Origin: an uncultured Bacilli bacterium
GTDB taxonomy: Bacteria > Bacillota_I > Bacilli_A > RF39 > UBA660
NCBI GenBank assembly: GCA_947628905.1
Contig: CANRBQ010000005.1
Coordinates: 1-43,244, forward strand
DNA length: 43,244 bases
Reading direction: 5' to 3'
This document shows, piece after piece, positions 16,395 to 28,825 of the stretch; the stretch's first letter is position 1, and each line of letters opens with the position of its first letter. The translations under genes were made by a program, and so were the position numbers. Under the pieces are notes generated by a model. That model saw nothing but the letters and a program-made list of their open reading frames with translations. It ran no database searches and was not told where the DNA came from.

Positions 16395-18602
16395 TTATGA
16401 ACTAGTTTTAAGGAATTTATGCATTAATTTTTCTTTTAAAGTTGTTTTTCTTGTACTAGCATAATCATTATTAACAGCCATCATAAAAGCTTTAGCTTCG
16501 CCAATAATAACTAGACTTTTTTTAGCTCTAGAGACACCTGTATATATTAATTTATTATATAACATTTTATAATAATTACGAGTTATAGGTAAAATAACAT
16601 GAGGAAATTCACTTCCTTGACTTTTATGAATAGTTATAGCATAAGCATGTTTAATTTCTCGCATATCTTCTTTGGAATATTCAACTTTATTTCCTTCAAA
16701 ATCAATTATAATCATATCTTTGTTTTTACTATTTTTTTTAATTATTTTACATATAAAACCTATATCACCATTAAAAACATTACAATCAGGATTATTTATT
16801 AATTGTAATACTTTATCATTTTCTCTAAATGTTACATCACCAATTTTTATTTCTTCTTTTTCAGAACTTGGAGGATTAAATAATTCTTGTAAAGTAATAT
16901 TTAAATTATCTATCCCGTTTTCGCCTTTATACATAGGGGCTAATATTTGAATATCATTTTCATTTAAACCTTTAGATTTACTCATTAAACATATTTTTTT
17001 AATCATATCTTTTAGATATTTACTATCAGTTTCTAAAAAATTATAATCATCTTTTTTACTTGTGAAGTCTTCCGCTAGATCTTTATTTTTAATTTCTAAA
17101 GCTAGATAAGGAATATAAGAATTTTCACTTTGACGATATATTTTTTCTAAAGGACAAAATGTAAATAAATCACTTTCAATTAAATCATTTAATACTAAAC
17201 CCGCTCCAACAGATGGTAACTGGAATACATCTCCAACTAGTATTAATTGAACATTACTTCTAATTCCTTTTAAAAGAGCATTAAAAAGATTAATATCAAT
17301 CATACTCATTTCATCTACAATTATTAAGCTTTCATTGTTTTTATGAAATTCATTAACACCAAAATTATTAGTATCTTTATTCCATTTTAAGTAACGATGA
17401 ATAGTCATGGCTGGCATGCCTGTTGCCATACTCATTTTTTTACTAGCTCTTCCTGTTGGGGCTAACAAAGCAATATTTGCTAAACTTTCCATATAAGAAT
17501 ATTCATGCATTTTTATATATAATTTTACAATAGCATTTATAATCGTGGTTTTACCAGTTCCAGGGCCACCAGAAATAATAGTTATTTTATTTTCTAAAGC
17601 TTTTCTTATGGCATTTTTTTGATCAATATTATATTTAACTTGAAGATTTTTTTCTAAATCTTTTATTTCTTCTTCAAAATTATATATAGGAGTACTTTTA
17701 ATATTAGATAAATTAAATAAATTATTAGTAATATCTTTTTCAGAATCATAATATTCTAATAAATAAAATCTTTCCCCTTCTATTACTATTTTATTTTCAG
17801 TTTCTAATTCATAAATTACTTCTTCAAAAGTATCTCCTTCTAAAATAATAGCAAATTCTTTTTGTAAAGTATTTTTTATTTCTTCTTCATAATAATATGT
17901 ATCTCCATTATTAAAACTTAATCTTTTCATAGTTTCAACGATACAAGCTTTAACTCTAACTAAATCATTGGGTTCATGATTTTTTTCATATATATGATCT
18001 ATTTTATCAAAATCGATTATTTCACTTATTATATATAAGTTTGATTCGATTATATATTTAGTTTTTTCTTGATATTTTTTATATATTTTAGTAGCTTCGG
18101 GGATAGAAAAACCTAATTCTTTTAATTTAAGAAGAGAATCATCAGCATCAGAATATGCTAAAAGTGAATCACGAATAGTTTTAGCTTTAACTTCATTTAA
18201 ACCGGGTACTTGTAATAAGGCTTGTTCATCTTCTTTAATTATTTTTAAAGCATCAATACCTAATGTTTCTACGATTTTTTGGGCAATTTTTTCACCACAG
18301 CCTTTAATTAAGGGACTTTTTAAAAATTCAATAACAGCGTCTTCAGTTGTTAATTCTTCTTTTTCATAGCTATCAACTTTATATTGAAAGCCAAAACGTT
18401 CATGTTTTAAAGAATTACCTTTTAAGATATAGTTTTCTTCCGTATTAATATCTAAAAAACTACCAGTGATAGTTACAGTTTTATTTATGTATTCAAGCAT
18501 TTTAGGATCATTTGTTTCTTTCACGCGAAAAACGGCTACAACATAGCCCGTTTCTTTATTTTGATATATAATATTTCGAATCTTTCCTTTGATGTAATTC
18601 AT
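16395..18602 (-). CDS. recD2: RecD2-type ATP-dependent DNA helicase
   Basis: A 735-residue superfamily 1B 5'-3' helicase of the RecD2/YrrC type, which works without RecBC in repair and replication-fork maintenance. The N-terminal part has an OB-like region and tandem helix-hairpin-helix elements (IKGCGEKIAQKIVE near 100, VPGLNEVKAKTI near 133). The motor carries Walker A GGPGTGKTT (345-353), Walker B LIIVDEMSM (about 430), GDVFQLPSVGAG, and motif VI-like AYAITIHKSQGSEFPHV with YTGVSRAKKSLVI near the end. Length and order match the family. The unknown gene at 18613 lies 10 bp upstream in the same direction. Confidence 0.95.
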   Translation of the reverse strand: MNYIKGKIRNIIYQNKETGYVVAVFRVKETNDPKMLEYINKTVTITGSFLDINTEENYILKGNSLKHERFGFQYKVDSYEKEELTTEDAVIEFLKSPLIKGCGEKIAQKIVETLGIDALKIIKEDEQALLQVPGLNEVKAKTIRDSLLAYSDADDSLLKLKELGFSIPEATKIYKKYQEKTKYIIESNLYIISEIIDFDKIDHIYEKNHEPNDLVRVKACIVETMKRLSFNNGDTYYYEEEIKNTLQKEFAIILEGDTFEEVIYELETENKIVIEGERFYLLEYYDSEKDITNNLFNLSNIKSTPIYNFEEEIKDLEKNLQVKYNIDQKNAIRKALENKITIISGGPGTGKTTIINAIVKLYIKMHEYSYMESLANIALLAPTGRASKKMSMATGMPAMTIHRYLKWNKDTNNFGVNEFHKNNESLIIVDEMSMIDINLFNALLKGIRSNVQLILVGDVFQLPSVGAGLVLNDLIESDLFTFCPLEKIYRQSENSYIPYLALEIKNKDLAEDFTSKKDDYNFLETDSKYLKDMIKKICLMSKSKGLNENDIQILAPMYKGENGIDNLNITLQELFNPPSSEKEEIKIGDVTFRENDKVLQLINNPDCNVFNGDIGFICKIIKKNSKNKDMIIIDFEGNKVEYSKEDMREIKHAYAITIHKSQGSEFPHVILPITRNYYKMLYNKLIYTGVSRAKKSLVIIGEAKAFMMAVNNDYASTRKTTLKEKLMHKFLKTSS

Positions 18603-18612
18603 TATATCCCCC

Positions 18613-19194
18613 TTAACGCCTATTAGGTATATAATCGATATTTTCTACTACAGTTAAATAACCATTATTTAAACGATAAACATTACTATCACCAGGAATA
18701 ATTAATAAGCCTTGCTCTTCATCAATAAATTCGGCTAAGATACGCTCCTGGGTTTCTTCATCTTCTAACCATATTTTGGTAACTTTTCTATTAGTTTCGG
18801 GATCATAACCATAAATTAGACCATTATCATATTTACGATTATTATATTCATCTAAAGTGTATGTATCCCCTGTTTCGGTAACATAATAATCATTATAATC
18901 ATCTTCTCTGGTGATAGTTCTTTCCCAATCTTCTTTTAATTTTTGATAGATATTTTTAACTATATTACGAACTAAATTAAATTTGGTTCCAACAGCAATT
19001 TGCATATCTTTTAATTTGGGTAATTCTTCATAATCATGATAATAAGCAGTTATATATACTTTATCTTTAGATTCACTAAAGACTACTTTTAAATTTTTAA
19101 CTTTTAGTTCTCCTTTTTTTAAATTATTTAATTCATTTTGCATTTCTTTTAAAGTAGAGATAGTTTCATTTGTTAATTTTGCTTTCTTTTCCAT
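18613..19194 (-). CDS. Conserved-looking hypothetical protein
   Basis: A 193-residue soluble protein I do not recognise. The N-terminal 30 residues are a charged helix (TISTLKEMQNELNNLKKGEL), followed by alternating strands and helices, an acidic/aromatic middle (REDDYNDYYVTETGDTY) and a compact beta-rich end (LLIIPGDSNVYRLNNGYLTV). There is no signal peptide or membrane segment. It sits tightly between mtaB (19 bp) and recD2 (10 bp), so it is cotranscribed with both; whether it assists either one is unknown. Confidence 0.7.
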   Translation of the reverse strand: MEKKAKLTNETISTLKEMQNELNNLKKGELKVKNLKVVFSESKDKVYITAYYHDYEELPKLKDMQIAVGTKFNLVRNIVKNIYQKLKEDWERTITREDDYNDYYVTETGDTYTLDEYNNRKYDNGLIYGYDPETNRKVTKIWLEDEETQERILAEFIDEEQGLLIIPGDSNVYRLNNGYLTVVENIDYIPNRR

Positions 19195-19213
19195 TTTACT
19201 TCACCTATTCCTA

Positions 19214-20506
19214 TTATAAACTTATTTTTTCATTAGAGCAAGATAAAACTTTACCATATAAGACATTATCAGCATATTTAGTAATTAAACAATTATAAAT
19301 AACATTTAATTTATAATCTCCTTCTAAATAAACTTTTAAATAATTAGAAGTATGACCAATTACATAATTATCTTTTCTTTCTTCAGTTAAAACTGTTATT
19401 TCTTGATTTAAGAATTTTTGATAATAATTACTTTCTAATTCATTAGATAATTGTAATAATTCTTGAGCTCGTGCTTTTTTTATATTATCAGGAACTTCAG
19501 GCATTTTACTTGATGCTGTTCCAGTTCTTTTAGAATATGGGAAAACATGAATTTTACTAAATGCTAATTCTTTACAATAAGCTAAATATTCTTTAAAGTC
19601 CGCATCAGTTTCATAGGGATGTCCAACGATGGCATCAGTAGTAATAGATATATTAGGACGAATATCTCGAATAGCTTTTATTTTATTAGTAAAATAAGCT
19701 TTATCATATTTACGATTCATTATTTTTAAAAGTTTATCTGTTCCACTTTGAAGAGGAATATGCATATGATCACATATTTTAGAATTATTTTTTAGCTCAG
19801 CAAGAAATTTAGGAGTTAGTTCTGTTATTTCAATACTAGAGATACGAATTCTTTTTAAACTCTCTATCTTTGCTAGTTCATGAAGTAAATCACTTAAATC
19901 ATGGCCATTAGAATAATAAGCTCCCGTATGGATACCAGTTAAAACTATTTCTTGATGATTATTGTTAACAAGAACTTCTGCTTCTAAAAGGACTTGGTTA
20001 AAGTCTTTAGAACGAGTAGTACCACGTGTATAAGGAATAATACAGTATGAGCAAAAATTATTACAACCATCTTCTATTTTAATAAAAGCACGGGTATGAC
20101 TATTAAATTTATTAACAGTCATATCTTCAAATGGTAAATCACGGGTATGAGAAAAATAGGTATATTTCTCATGAGTCTTTAAATAATCTTCAATAAGAGA
20201 GACTATTTTACTTTTATTTTTATTACCAATTAAAATATCTATGCCTAGTTCTTGGTATTTTTCTTCATTATTTTCACTACTACAACCACAGACTACGATT
20301 AAAGCATGAGGATGTTCTCTTTTAGCTCTTCTTACAGTTTTTAGTGATTTAGTATCCGCGGTATTAGTTACACTGCAGGTATTTATGATTATTATATCAG
20401 GATTTTTCTCATCATAAAGATAGCCAGAATTTTTTAATTTTTCTAGCATATATTCACTTTCATAAGTATTTACTTTACATCCTAAAGTAATTATTAAAAA
20501 TTTCAT
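19214..20506 (-). CDS. mtaB: tRNA t6A37 methylthiotransferase MtaB
   Basis: A radical-SAM enzyme of 430 residues that adds a methylthio group to t6A37 in tRNAs reading ANN codons. The N-terminal UPF0004 domain supplies Cys10, Cys44 and Cys73/75 (TLGCKVNTYES, NTCSVTN, VVCGCSS), and the radical-SAM motif is CNNFCSYC (148-155). The C-terminal TRAM domain follows about residue 370. The start motif TLGCKVNTYESE separates MtaB from MiaB and RimO. It is read with 18613 and recD2. The Bacillus name is yqeV. Confidence 0.95.
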   Translation of the reverse strand: MKFLIITLGCKVNTYESEYMLEKLKNSGYLYDEKNPDIIIINTCSVTNTADTKSLKTVRRAKREHPHALIVVCGCSSENNEEKYQELGIDILIGNKNKSKIVSLIEDYLKTHEKYTYFSHTRDLPFEDMTVNKFNSHTRAFIKIEDGCNNFCSYCIIPYTRGTTRSKDFNQVLLEAEVLVNNNHQEIVLTGIHTGAYYSNGHDLSDLLHELAKIESLKRIRISSIEITELTPKFLAELKNNSKICDHMHIPLQSGTDKLLKIMNRKYDKAYFTNKIKAIRDIRPNISITTDAIVGHPYETDADFKEYLAYCKELAFSKIHVFPYSKRTGTASSKMPEVPDNIKKARAQELLQLSNELESNYYQKFLNQEITVLTEERKDNYVIGHTSNYLKVYLEGDYKLNVIYNCLITKYADNVLYGKVLSCSNEKISL

Positions 20507-20525
20507 TTTTATACCCCCATATAAA

Positions 20526-21026
20526 TTAATTTAATTTTTGTTGTAAAGTTTTTAGGGCTTCTAAAAAAGCTTCTTCTTTTTCATAAGATAAAACCGTTAC
20601 TTTAAATTCAGGTTTAACACTTACTTCATGATTAATAAGATTATCTAAATCAACTTTTTTAATAGTAAGTTCATTATCAATATTTTCTTCTTCACTATAA
20701 TTTATAGCAAAATCATTTTTATGTTTTAAGAGTTCTTCATAACTAATAATAGCTTTTTCTTCTTGTTCTTCTTCATATTTATTTAAATTAATAGTACTTG
20801 GTTCGGCATTTTCTAAAGCCGCGGTTATTTCTTTTAAATCCATGATTTCAGATGATGGTTTATGATCATCAGGATTACTAGGATATTCAATTTCTTCTTT
20901 GTTTTCTCTAATAAAATAGATTAGAGTTATTATTAATAACATTAAAGTTAAAACCGCGAAGAAAAAGATTATATCGACAAAAGACAAAGTTTTAATAAAA
21001 CTAATCGTGTCATTTATAACTTGCAT
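20526..21026 (-). CDS. Single-pass membrane protein, unknown function
   Basis: A 166-residue protein with one strong membrane segment (VDIIFFFAVLTLMLLIITLI, about 18-37) after a short N-terminus, then an acidic, probably disordered cytoplasmic stretch (REN KEEIEYPSNPDD and onward) and a terminal helix (EEAFLEALKTLQQKL). It is rich in Glu and Asn. I do not recognise a family; the layout resembles small division- or envelope-associated scaffold proteins, but that is only a resemblance. mtaB follows 19 bp downstream. Confidence 0.65.
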   Translation of the reverse strand: MQVINDTISFIKTLSFVDIIFFFAVLTLMLLIITLIYFIRENKEEIEYPSNPDDHKPSSEIMDLKEITAALENAEPSTINLNKYEEEQEEKAIISYEELLKHKNDFAINYSEEENIDNELTIKKVDLDNLINHEVSVKPEFKVTVLSYEKEEAFLEALKTLQQKLN

Positions 21027-21058
21027 TTATATCACCACATCTATATTGTATCAAAAAA

Positions 21059-21078
21059 AGAGCGAAGATAAAAGCCCT
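21059..21078 (-). terminator. Weak terminator after surface paralogue C
   Basis: AGAGC (21059-21063) and GCCCT (21074-21078) form a 5-bp stem with one G-U pair, followed on the minus strand by seven T. Confidence 0.4.
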
Positions 21079-21104
21079 AATCAAGTCTTTACAATTATTT
21101 GGCA

Positions 21105-22349
21105 TTATCTTGACGCTTCTTTAATTTGATAAGGATTGGTAATAGTACCATCACCATCCACGATTACTTTGCGATTTAAATTGATTGTTGGTCTTAAATT
21201 ACGAATTAAAGTACCAGATGTATCATAAGTCATTTTACCATTATTACTAACGGCGAAAGGATTAAAATCAGAGTCAGTAGCTTCGGCAAGCGTGCTGGTC
21301 CACCAAATATTTTCAATATCAGGATTATAAAGATAAAACTCTTTATTTTCATCTTTAAAATTAGCTCCAGCATATATTACTTCATCCGCGGTTAATAAGC
21401 CTATACGATTATTATAACTTTCGCCTAAACAATTAAAAGTAGGTATTTCATTAGTAACTAAACGATTATAGGCATTATATATTTTTTTAGTATTATTTAA
21501 AGTATTTTCATTTTCAATACAATATTTATAACTTACAATATAATCTTCATAATCAGAAAGATATGTTTCATAATAATTATTTAAAACAGTTAAGATATTA
21601 GTATTAGCATAGTTTTCAGATTCTTTAACATCACTATGATAGTTAGATAATTCTTCCATATCATTATCTAAAACTAGTTTTACCGTACCATCACCATTAA
21701 TACGCGTAATACGCCATAGAGTATCGGAAATAGAAACATAATTATTAGTTATTTTACCCCGATAATAATAAGTTATACCCATATCATCATAGTCTTCTAT
21801 TAAACCTTCATTAGTTATAGCAATATCTTTTCCAACATTTGTTTTAGGCTTTTTACTTGCTGGGGTATTTTTTAAAATAGTAGCATAAAAATATTCTTCT
21901 AAATCTTCAGTTTTTTTAATTTTTAAATTAAAACTAGTCATAGTATTATTAGTTAATTTTAAAGTAAAATTTTGGGTAGAACCAACAGGTATTAAAATAC
22001 TACTAGCTAAAACGTTAGTATTAGTATTTAATTTACTATCATCAATTGCAATACTTGCTTCTGGTGAACTTAAATTATAATTTACTTTAGATTCATAGTT
22101 TTTTAAATTATCAATAAGTATTTCATAATAAACATCATTAGAACCATTGTTGGTTACCGAAAATTTATATATATTATTATCTTTAATTAAAGAACCATTA
22201 ATATAATTTATAGACAATTCACCCACGACTAAAACTTCAGTTTCATTATTAGTGACTTTTTCATAACAAAGATAAGCCACCCCAACTAAAACACAAGAAA
22301 TAATAAGTATGCCAATAAAAATTAAGATCCTTTTATATTTTTTTTGCAT
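21105..22349 (-). CDS. Surface protein, divergent member of the lectin-like family (paralogue C)
   Basis: A 414-residue protein with a basic N-terminus and a hydrophobic anchor (ILIFIGILIISCVLVGVAYL), then an immunoglobulin-like strand-rich region (about 45-165, SVTNNGSNDVYYEILIDNL). Its C-terminal half is a reduced version of the domain in paralogues A and B: YYRGKITNNYVSI, LWRITRINGDGTVKLVL, LLTADEVIYAG, IWWTSTLAEATDS, RNLRPTINLNRKV, DGDGTITNPYQI. The variable position is present but its DNA is ordinary in base composition, so it may be fixed. The ATG at 22349 is better spaced from AAAGGGG than the one at 22355. It has its own promoter. Confidence 0.75.
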   Translation of the reverse strand: MQKKYKRILIFIGILIISCVLVGVAYLCYEKVTNNETEVLVVGELSINYINGSLIKDNNIYKFSVTNNGSNDVYYEILIDNLKNYESKVNYNLSSPEASIAIDDSKLNTNTNVLASSILIPVGSTQNFTLKLTNNTMTSFNLKIKKTEDLEEYFYATILKNTPASKKPKTNVGKDIAITNEGLIEDYDDMGITYYYRGKITNNYVSISDTLWRITRINGDGTVKLVLDNDMEELSNYHSDVKESENYANTNILTVLNNYYETYLSDYEDYIVSYKYCIENENTLNNTKKIYNAYNRLVTNEIPTFNCLGESYNNRIGLLTADEVIYAGANFKDENKEFYLYNPDIENIWWTSTLAEATDSDFNPFAVSNNGKMTYDTSGTLIRNLRPTINLNRKVIVDGDGTITNPYQIKEASR

Positions 22350-22368
22350 CTTCATTCCCCTTTATTTT

Positions 22369-22397
22369 AGTATAAAGATTTTTTAGTTAAAAGTCAA
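22369..22397 (-). promoter_or_regulatory. Sigma-A promoter of surface paralogue C
   Basis: TTGACT (22392-22397) and TATACT (22369-22374) are 17 bases apart on the minus strand, 20 bases upstream of the start codon region. Confidence 0.7.
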
Positions 22398-22442
22398 TTT
22401 AATAATAAAATTTTACTAAAAGTAGGCATCTATTTGATACAA

Positions 22443-23567
22443 TTATAAATACTTTTTAAAATTACGAAATTCATAACTATCCGCGAGATCAGTTTTATCT
22501 AATTCTTTTATTAATTTCTTTTGAGACATTGATAATTTTTCAGGAATAATAACATCATATATAACATACATGTTACCTCTTCCAATTGCATTTATCTTTT
22601 TAATACCTTTATTTTTAAGTTTAACTTTTTCATTTGGTTGAGTGCCTCCCTTAACATCTAAGATAACATTACCATTTAGGGTTGGAATTTCTTTTTTACA
22701 GCCTAATATTGCTTCGGTAATAGTTAAAGGAACATGAAGATAAATGTCTTCGTCTTCACGGGTAAATAATTCATGAGGCTTAACTTTAAATTCTAAATAA
22801 ATATCTCCATTAGGGCCTCCATTGGTGCCACTTGAACCTTTGCCACTTATTCTTAATTGATAGCCTGTATCAACACCTTCGGGAATAGTAACTTCAAGGT
22901 CTTTTTTCTTTCTTACATTACCTCTCCCATTACATTCATTACATACTTCTTTGAAGATATGACCAGTGCCTCCACAGCCATTGCAGGTTGTTTCAGTTTG
23001 GAAAACACCAAATAAAGAACGTTGCTCTGTTATAATACGACCGGATCCTCCACACGTACGACAAGTTGTTTCATTGAAGCCTCCAGTTCCATGACATTTA
23101 GAACATTTTTCATTTAAATCTAAAGTAATAGTTTTTTTAGTACCAAACGCGGCTTCTTCAAAAGTTAAGTTTACAACAACTAAACTATCTTCACCTTTAT
23201 GAGGTCTTTTAGAGTTATTTCTTCTTTGGCCTCCAAAACCAGAAAAGCTTGAAAAACCAGAGAAACCTCCTCCAAATAAATCATTAAATATTTCACCTAA
23301 ATCAATATCTTCGGCACTAAAACCACTGTAATTGGCGCCACCATTATTATTAAATGCTTGATGACCAAATTGATCATATTGTCTTCTTTTGGCAGGATCT
23401 GATAAAATAGCATAAGCTTCCCCTACTTCTTTAAACTTTTCTTCATTACCCGTTTGTTTATTATCAGGATGATATTCTTTAGCAAGTTTACGGAAGGCTC
23501 TTTTTATTTCTTCATCAGTGGCAGTTTTAGACACTCCCAAGACTTCATAATAATCTTTTTTATTCAT
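22443..23567 (-). CDS. dnaJ: Chaperone DnaJ (Hsp40)
   Basis: DnaJ delivers substrates to DnaK and stimulates its ATPase. The 374-residue protein has the J domain with HPDNK (33-37), a Gly/Phe-rich linker (about 75-115), and four zinc repeats: CSKCHGTG, CRTCGGSG, CNGCGGTG and CNECNGRG. The substrate-binding C-terminal domains follow. It is the last gene of the HrcA-controlled operon, separated from dnaK by pepF. Confidence 0.98.
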   Translation of the reverse strand: MNKKDYYEVLGVSKTATDEEIKRAFRKLAKEYHPDNKQTGNEEKFKEVGEAYAILSDPAKRRQYDQFGHQAFNNNGGANYSGFSAEDIDLGEIFNDLFGGGFSGFSSFSGFGGQRRNNSKRPHKGEDSLVVVNLTFEEAAFGTKKTITLDLNEKCSKCHGTGGFNETTCRTCGGSGRIITEQRSLFGVFQTETTCNGCGGTGHIFKEVCNECNGRGNVRKKKDLEVTIPEGVDTGYQLRISGKGSSGTNGGPNGDIYLEFKVKPHELFTREDEDIYLHVPLTITEAILGCKKEIPTLNGNVILDVKGGTQPNEKVKLKNKGIKKINAIGRGNMYVIYDVIIPEKLSMSQKKLIKELDKTDLADSYEFRNFKKYL

Positions 23568-23578
23568 TTTTTATACCT

Positions 23579-25372
23579 CTATTCTTTATATAAGCTTTTT
23601 AATTCTTTAGTTAAATCATTAAAATAAGTAAATGATTCTTCAATGGTACTACTTTTACTCATATCTACGCCCGCGATTTTTAAAGATTCAATTGGTGTTT
23701 TAGTACAACCTAATTTTAAAAATTCTAAATAGTTTGCAACGGCATTTTCTTTATTATTTAAGATATCCATAGCAATTTTAATGGCAGCAGCATACGCTGT
23801 TGCATACTGGTAAACATAAAAATTCATATAGAAATGAGGAATGCGTTCCCATTCATATTTAATTACATCATCAACAATTATATTTTTACCATAATATTCT
23901 TTATTTAAATTATAATAAATATTACATAAAGATTCATGAGTTAATACTTCACCTGTGGCATCTTTTTCATGAATGGTTTTTTCAAATTCTGCAAACATAG
24001 TTTGACGATAGATAGTTGCTTTAAAATCACCAATTAAATCATCAATTAAATACTTTTTGTCTTCTTTATTAGGACTATTTGCAATTAAATATTTACTTAG
24101 TAATATCTGATTTACTTGACTAGCTACTTCGGCAACAAAAATAGAATAAGAATAATCTTGATATTTTTGATTTTGGATAGCGTAGTAATAATGCATCGCA
24201 TGGCCTAATTCATGAGCTAATGTAGAAACATTATTTAAAGTGCCATCAAAACTTAATAAAACATAGGGATGAACATTGTAACAAGCAGTACAATAAGCCC
24301 CATTTCTTTTACCATCATTAGGGCAAAAATCAATCCAGCCTTCATTAAAAGCTTTATTTAAATCATCAATATAGGTTTTACCAAGAGGACTTAGAGCTTT
24401 ATTTAATAATTCTTGAGCTTCTTTTTCAGTATATTTATGACTAATATCATTAATTATACCAGCATAAGTATCATAGATATGAAGACTTGATACTCCTAAA
24501 GCTTCTTTTTTTAGTTTCCAATAGGCAGATAAAGGAGCAATATTTTTTTTAACAGTATTAATTAAATTAGTATATATTTCTTCGGGAATATCATTAGCAT
24601 ATAAAGAAGCTTGTAAAGCACTTTTATAGCCACGAATACTGGCAATCTTATTATTATTTTTAACTTCGGCCATTAAAAGAGTAGCATAAGTATTTTTAAA
24701 ATTACCATAAGTATTTAATAATTTAGTAAATGCTTGTTTTCTTACTTGGCGATTATTAGATTCTAAAAACTTACGATAAGTTCTTTCATTTAATTCTTCT
24801 TTTTCATTCTTTTCATTTTTGATAGTACCAAACTGCATATCAGCATCAGATAAAAGAGAATAAACATCATCTGGAGTATTAAAGGCACTAAGCATACTAG
24901 ATAATAATTGTTCTTCTTTAGTACTTAAAGTATATTTTTTTACTTTAAAGATATCTTTTAAAGTTCTTTCATATTCTTTTAAAGCTGGTTTTTCTTCAAT
25001 AAATTTAGCAATTACTTGATAATCTGATTTTAATATTTCAGGAACAATATAAGAAGTTAATTCATGAGCTTTTTCATATAATTTATAGGTTTTACCAAAT
25101 ATTTCTTGATAAAAAGTATCAGTTGTATCTTGATCATTTTGAATATGAGCATAGATAAATAATTGTTCTAAAGAACGATTACAAGCAGTATCAAAAGTAA
25201 GTAAATCATATAAATTTTGAGCACTATCTAGGATATGTCCTTGATATTTTTGATAATTTACAAGTTCTTTATCTAATTTTTCATAGGCTTTATTATAATC
25301 ATTAATAGTTTCATATAAGTCTTTAACATTCCATTTTAAATTGTCACTAAAATCTTTTCTTGGTTTAGCCAT
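23579..25372 (-). CDS. pepF: Oligoendopeptidase F (M3 family)
   Basis: A cytoplasmic zinc metallopeptidase of 597 residues that cuts short peptides. The active site is HELGH (387-391) in LAHELGHAMHYYY, with the third ligand expected in FVAEVASQVN about 25 residues later; GAYCTACYNVHPYVLLSFDG precedes it as in other PepF proteins. No signal peptide. Its place between dnaK and dnaJ is unusual and suggests that it is induced by heat and helps clear peptides. A stem-loop with a GAAA loop lies in the dnaK-pepF gap and may lower readthrough. Confidence 0.94.
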   Translation of the reverse strand: MAKPRKDFSDNLKWNVKDLYETINDYNKAYEKLDKELVNYQKYQGHILDSAQNLYDLLTFDTACNRSLEQLFIYAHIQNDQDTTDTFYQEIFGKTYKLYEKAHELTSYIVPEILKSDYQVIAKFIEEKPALKEYERTLKDIFKVKKYTLSTKEEQLLSSMLSAFNTPDDVYSLLSDADMQFGTIKNEKNEKEELNERTYRKFLESNNRQVRKQAFTKLLNTYGNFKNTYATLLMAEVKNNNKIASIRGYKSALQASLYANDIPEEIYTNLINTVKKNIAPLSAYWKLKKEALGVSSLHIYDTYAGIINDISHKYTEKEAQELLNKALSPLGKTYIDDLNKAFNEGWIDFCPNDGKRNGAYCTACYNVHPYVLLSFDGTLNNVSTLAHELGHAMHYYYAIQNQKYQDYSYSIFVAEVASQVNQILLSKYLIANSPNKEDKKYLIDDLIGDFKATIYRQTMFAEFEKTIHEKDATGEVLTHESLCNIYYNLNKEYYGKNIIVDDVIKYEWERIPHFYMNFYVYQYATAYAAAIKIAMDILNNKENAVANYLEFLKLGCTKTPIESLKIAGVDMSKSSTIEESFTYFNDLTKELKSLYKE

Positions 25373-25395
25373 AGTTATTCCTTTCCATAAAAGAC

Positions 25396-25417
25396 AAGTT
25401 CTAGTTTCCTAGAACTT
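25396..25417 (-). terminator. Stem-loop between dnaK and pepF
   Basis: A perfect 9-bp stem (25396-25404 with 25409-25417) closes on a GAAA loop on the minus strand; only a modest T-rich tract follows. It is better read as an attenuator or mRNA-stability element than as a full terminator, since pepF and dnaJ lie beyond it. Confidence 0.5.
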
Positions 25418-25421
25418 TATC

Positions 25422-27811
<2,390 letters not shown>

Positions 27812-28813
27812 TTATTCACCTTTTTCTTCTAGCCATTTATTTAAAATATTTAGCAAGCCCACGACACGATCATATTCCATTCTTTTAGGGCCTACAATAG
27901 CAATAGTCCCCTTTTCGCCTCCTAGAGAATAGTTTGTTTTAATAACTGTAACATTGTCATCAAATTCACTTTCTTTACCAATATAGATACTAATATTTTT
28001 ATCATCAGTTTTTTCAATTTTACGAATAGTATCTTCATCTTCTAGTTTAGCGACAAGTTTTTTAATTTCATTTGAATCGTTATATTCGGGTTGAGCAAGC
28101 ATTTTGGACTTACCAACAACATGGAAATTTTCTTTAGAACTAACAAAGTCATTAAAAGCATTATAGAATATATCATAGATTGTTTCATATTGTTTTATTT
28201 GTTGGGAAATAATAGGTTTTATTTCATACTCTAAACGTTCGGCAATACTCGCAATAGGAGTGCCTACTAGCATTTTATTAATTATTTCACTAGTTTTTAC
28301 TACTTCTTTAATATTTATGGTTTTAGGAATAGTAAATTGTTTATTTTTAACTATACCTTTATCAGTACATACTAAAGCAACAATATGTTCTTCATCTAGA
28401 GGAATAATAGATATTTGTTTTAAAGTATTTAGTTCTGATTCTTTTCCTAAAGCAATACTGGTATAATTAGTAATATCACTAATAATTTGTAAACATTCTT
28501 CGATGGCATCACTAACAACAAGATTTTGATTAGAAAAAATAGTTTGAAGTTTTAACATATCTTCCCCAGTTAATTCTTTGGGTTCCATTAAGTTTTCCAC
28601 ATAATATCTATATCCAGCTTCACTGGGAATTCGACCACTGGAAATATGATTTTTTTCTACTAAACCTAATTTTTCTAAAAAAGCCATCTCATTTCTAATC
28701 GTGGCACTAGAACAATTAAATTTATCGCATAAATATTTAGAACCAATAGGTTTAGCTTCTTTAATATAACATTCAACAATTTCTTTTAAAATGCCTTTTT
28801 GTCTTTCATCCAT
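27812..28813 (-). CDS. hrcA: Heat-inducible transcription repressor HrcA
   Basis: HrcA binds CIRCE and represses the class I heat-shock genes; its folding depends on GroE. The 333-residue protein begins with the winged helix (RQKGILKEIVECYIKEAKPI, then CDKFNCSSATIRNEMAFLEK, SSGRIPSEAGYRYYV) and continues with the GAF-like core ending in GGEKGTIAIVGPKRMEYDR. It is first in its own operon, so it is autoregulated through the CIRCE element directly upstream. Confidence 0.98.
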   Translation of the reverse strand: MDERQKGILKEIVECYIKEAKPIGSKYLCDKFNCSSATIRNEMAFLEKLGLVEKNHISSGRIPSEAGYRYYVENLMEPKELTGEDMLKLQTIFSNQNLVVSDAIEECLQIISDITNYTSIALGKESELNTLKQISIIPLDEEHIVALVCTDKGIVKNKQFTIPKTINIKEVVKTSEIINKMLVGTPIASIAERLEYEIKPIISQQIKQYETIYDIFYNAFNDFVSSKENFHVVGKSKMLAQPEYNDSNEIKKLVAKLEDEDTIRKIEKTDDKNISIYIGKESEFDDNVTVIKTNYSLGGEKGTIAIVGPKRMEYDRVVGLLNILNKWLEEKGE

Positions 28814-28825
28814 GTTATCACCTAA

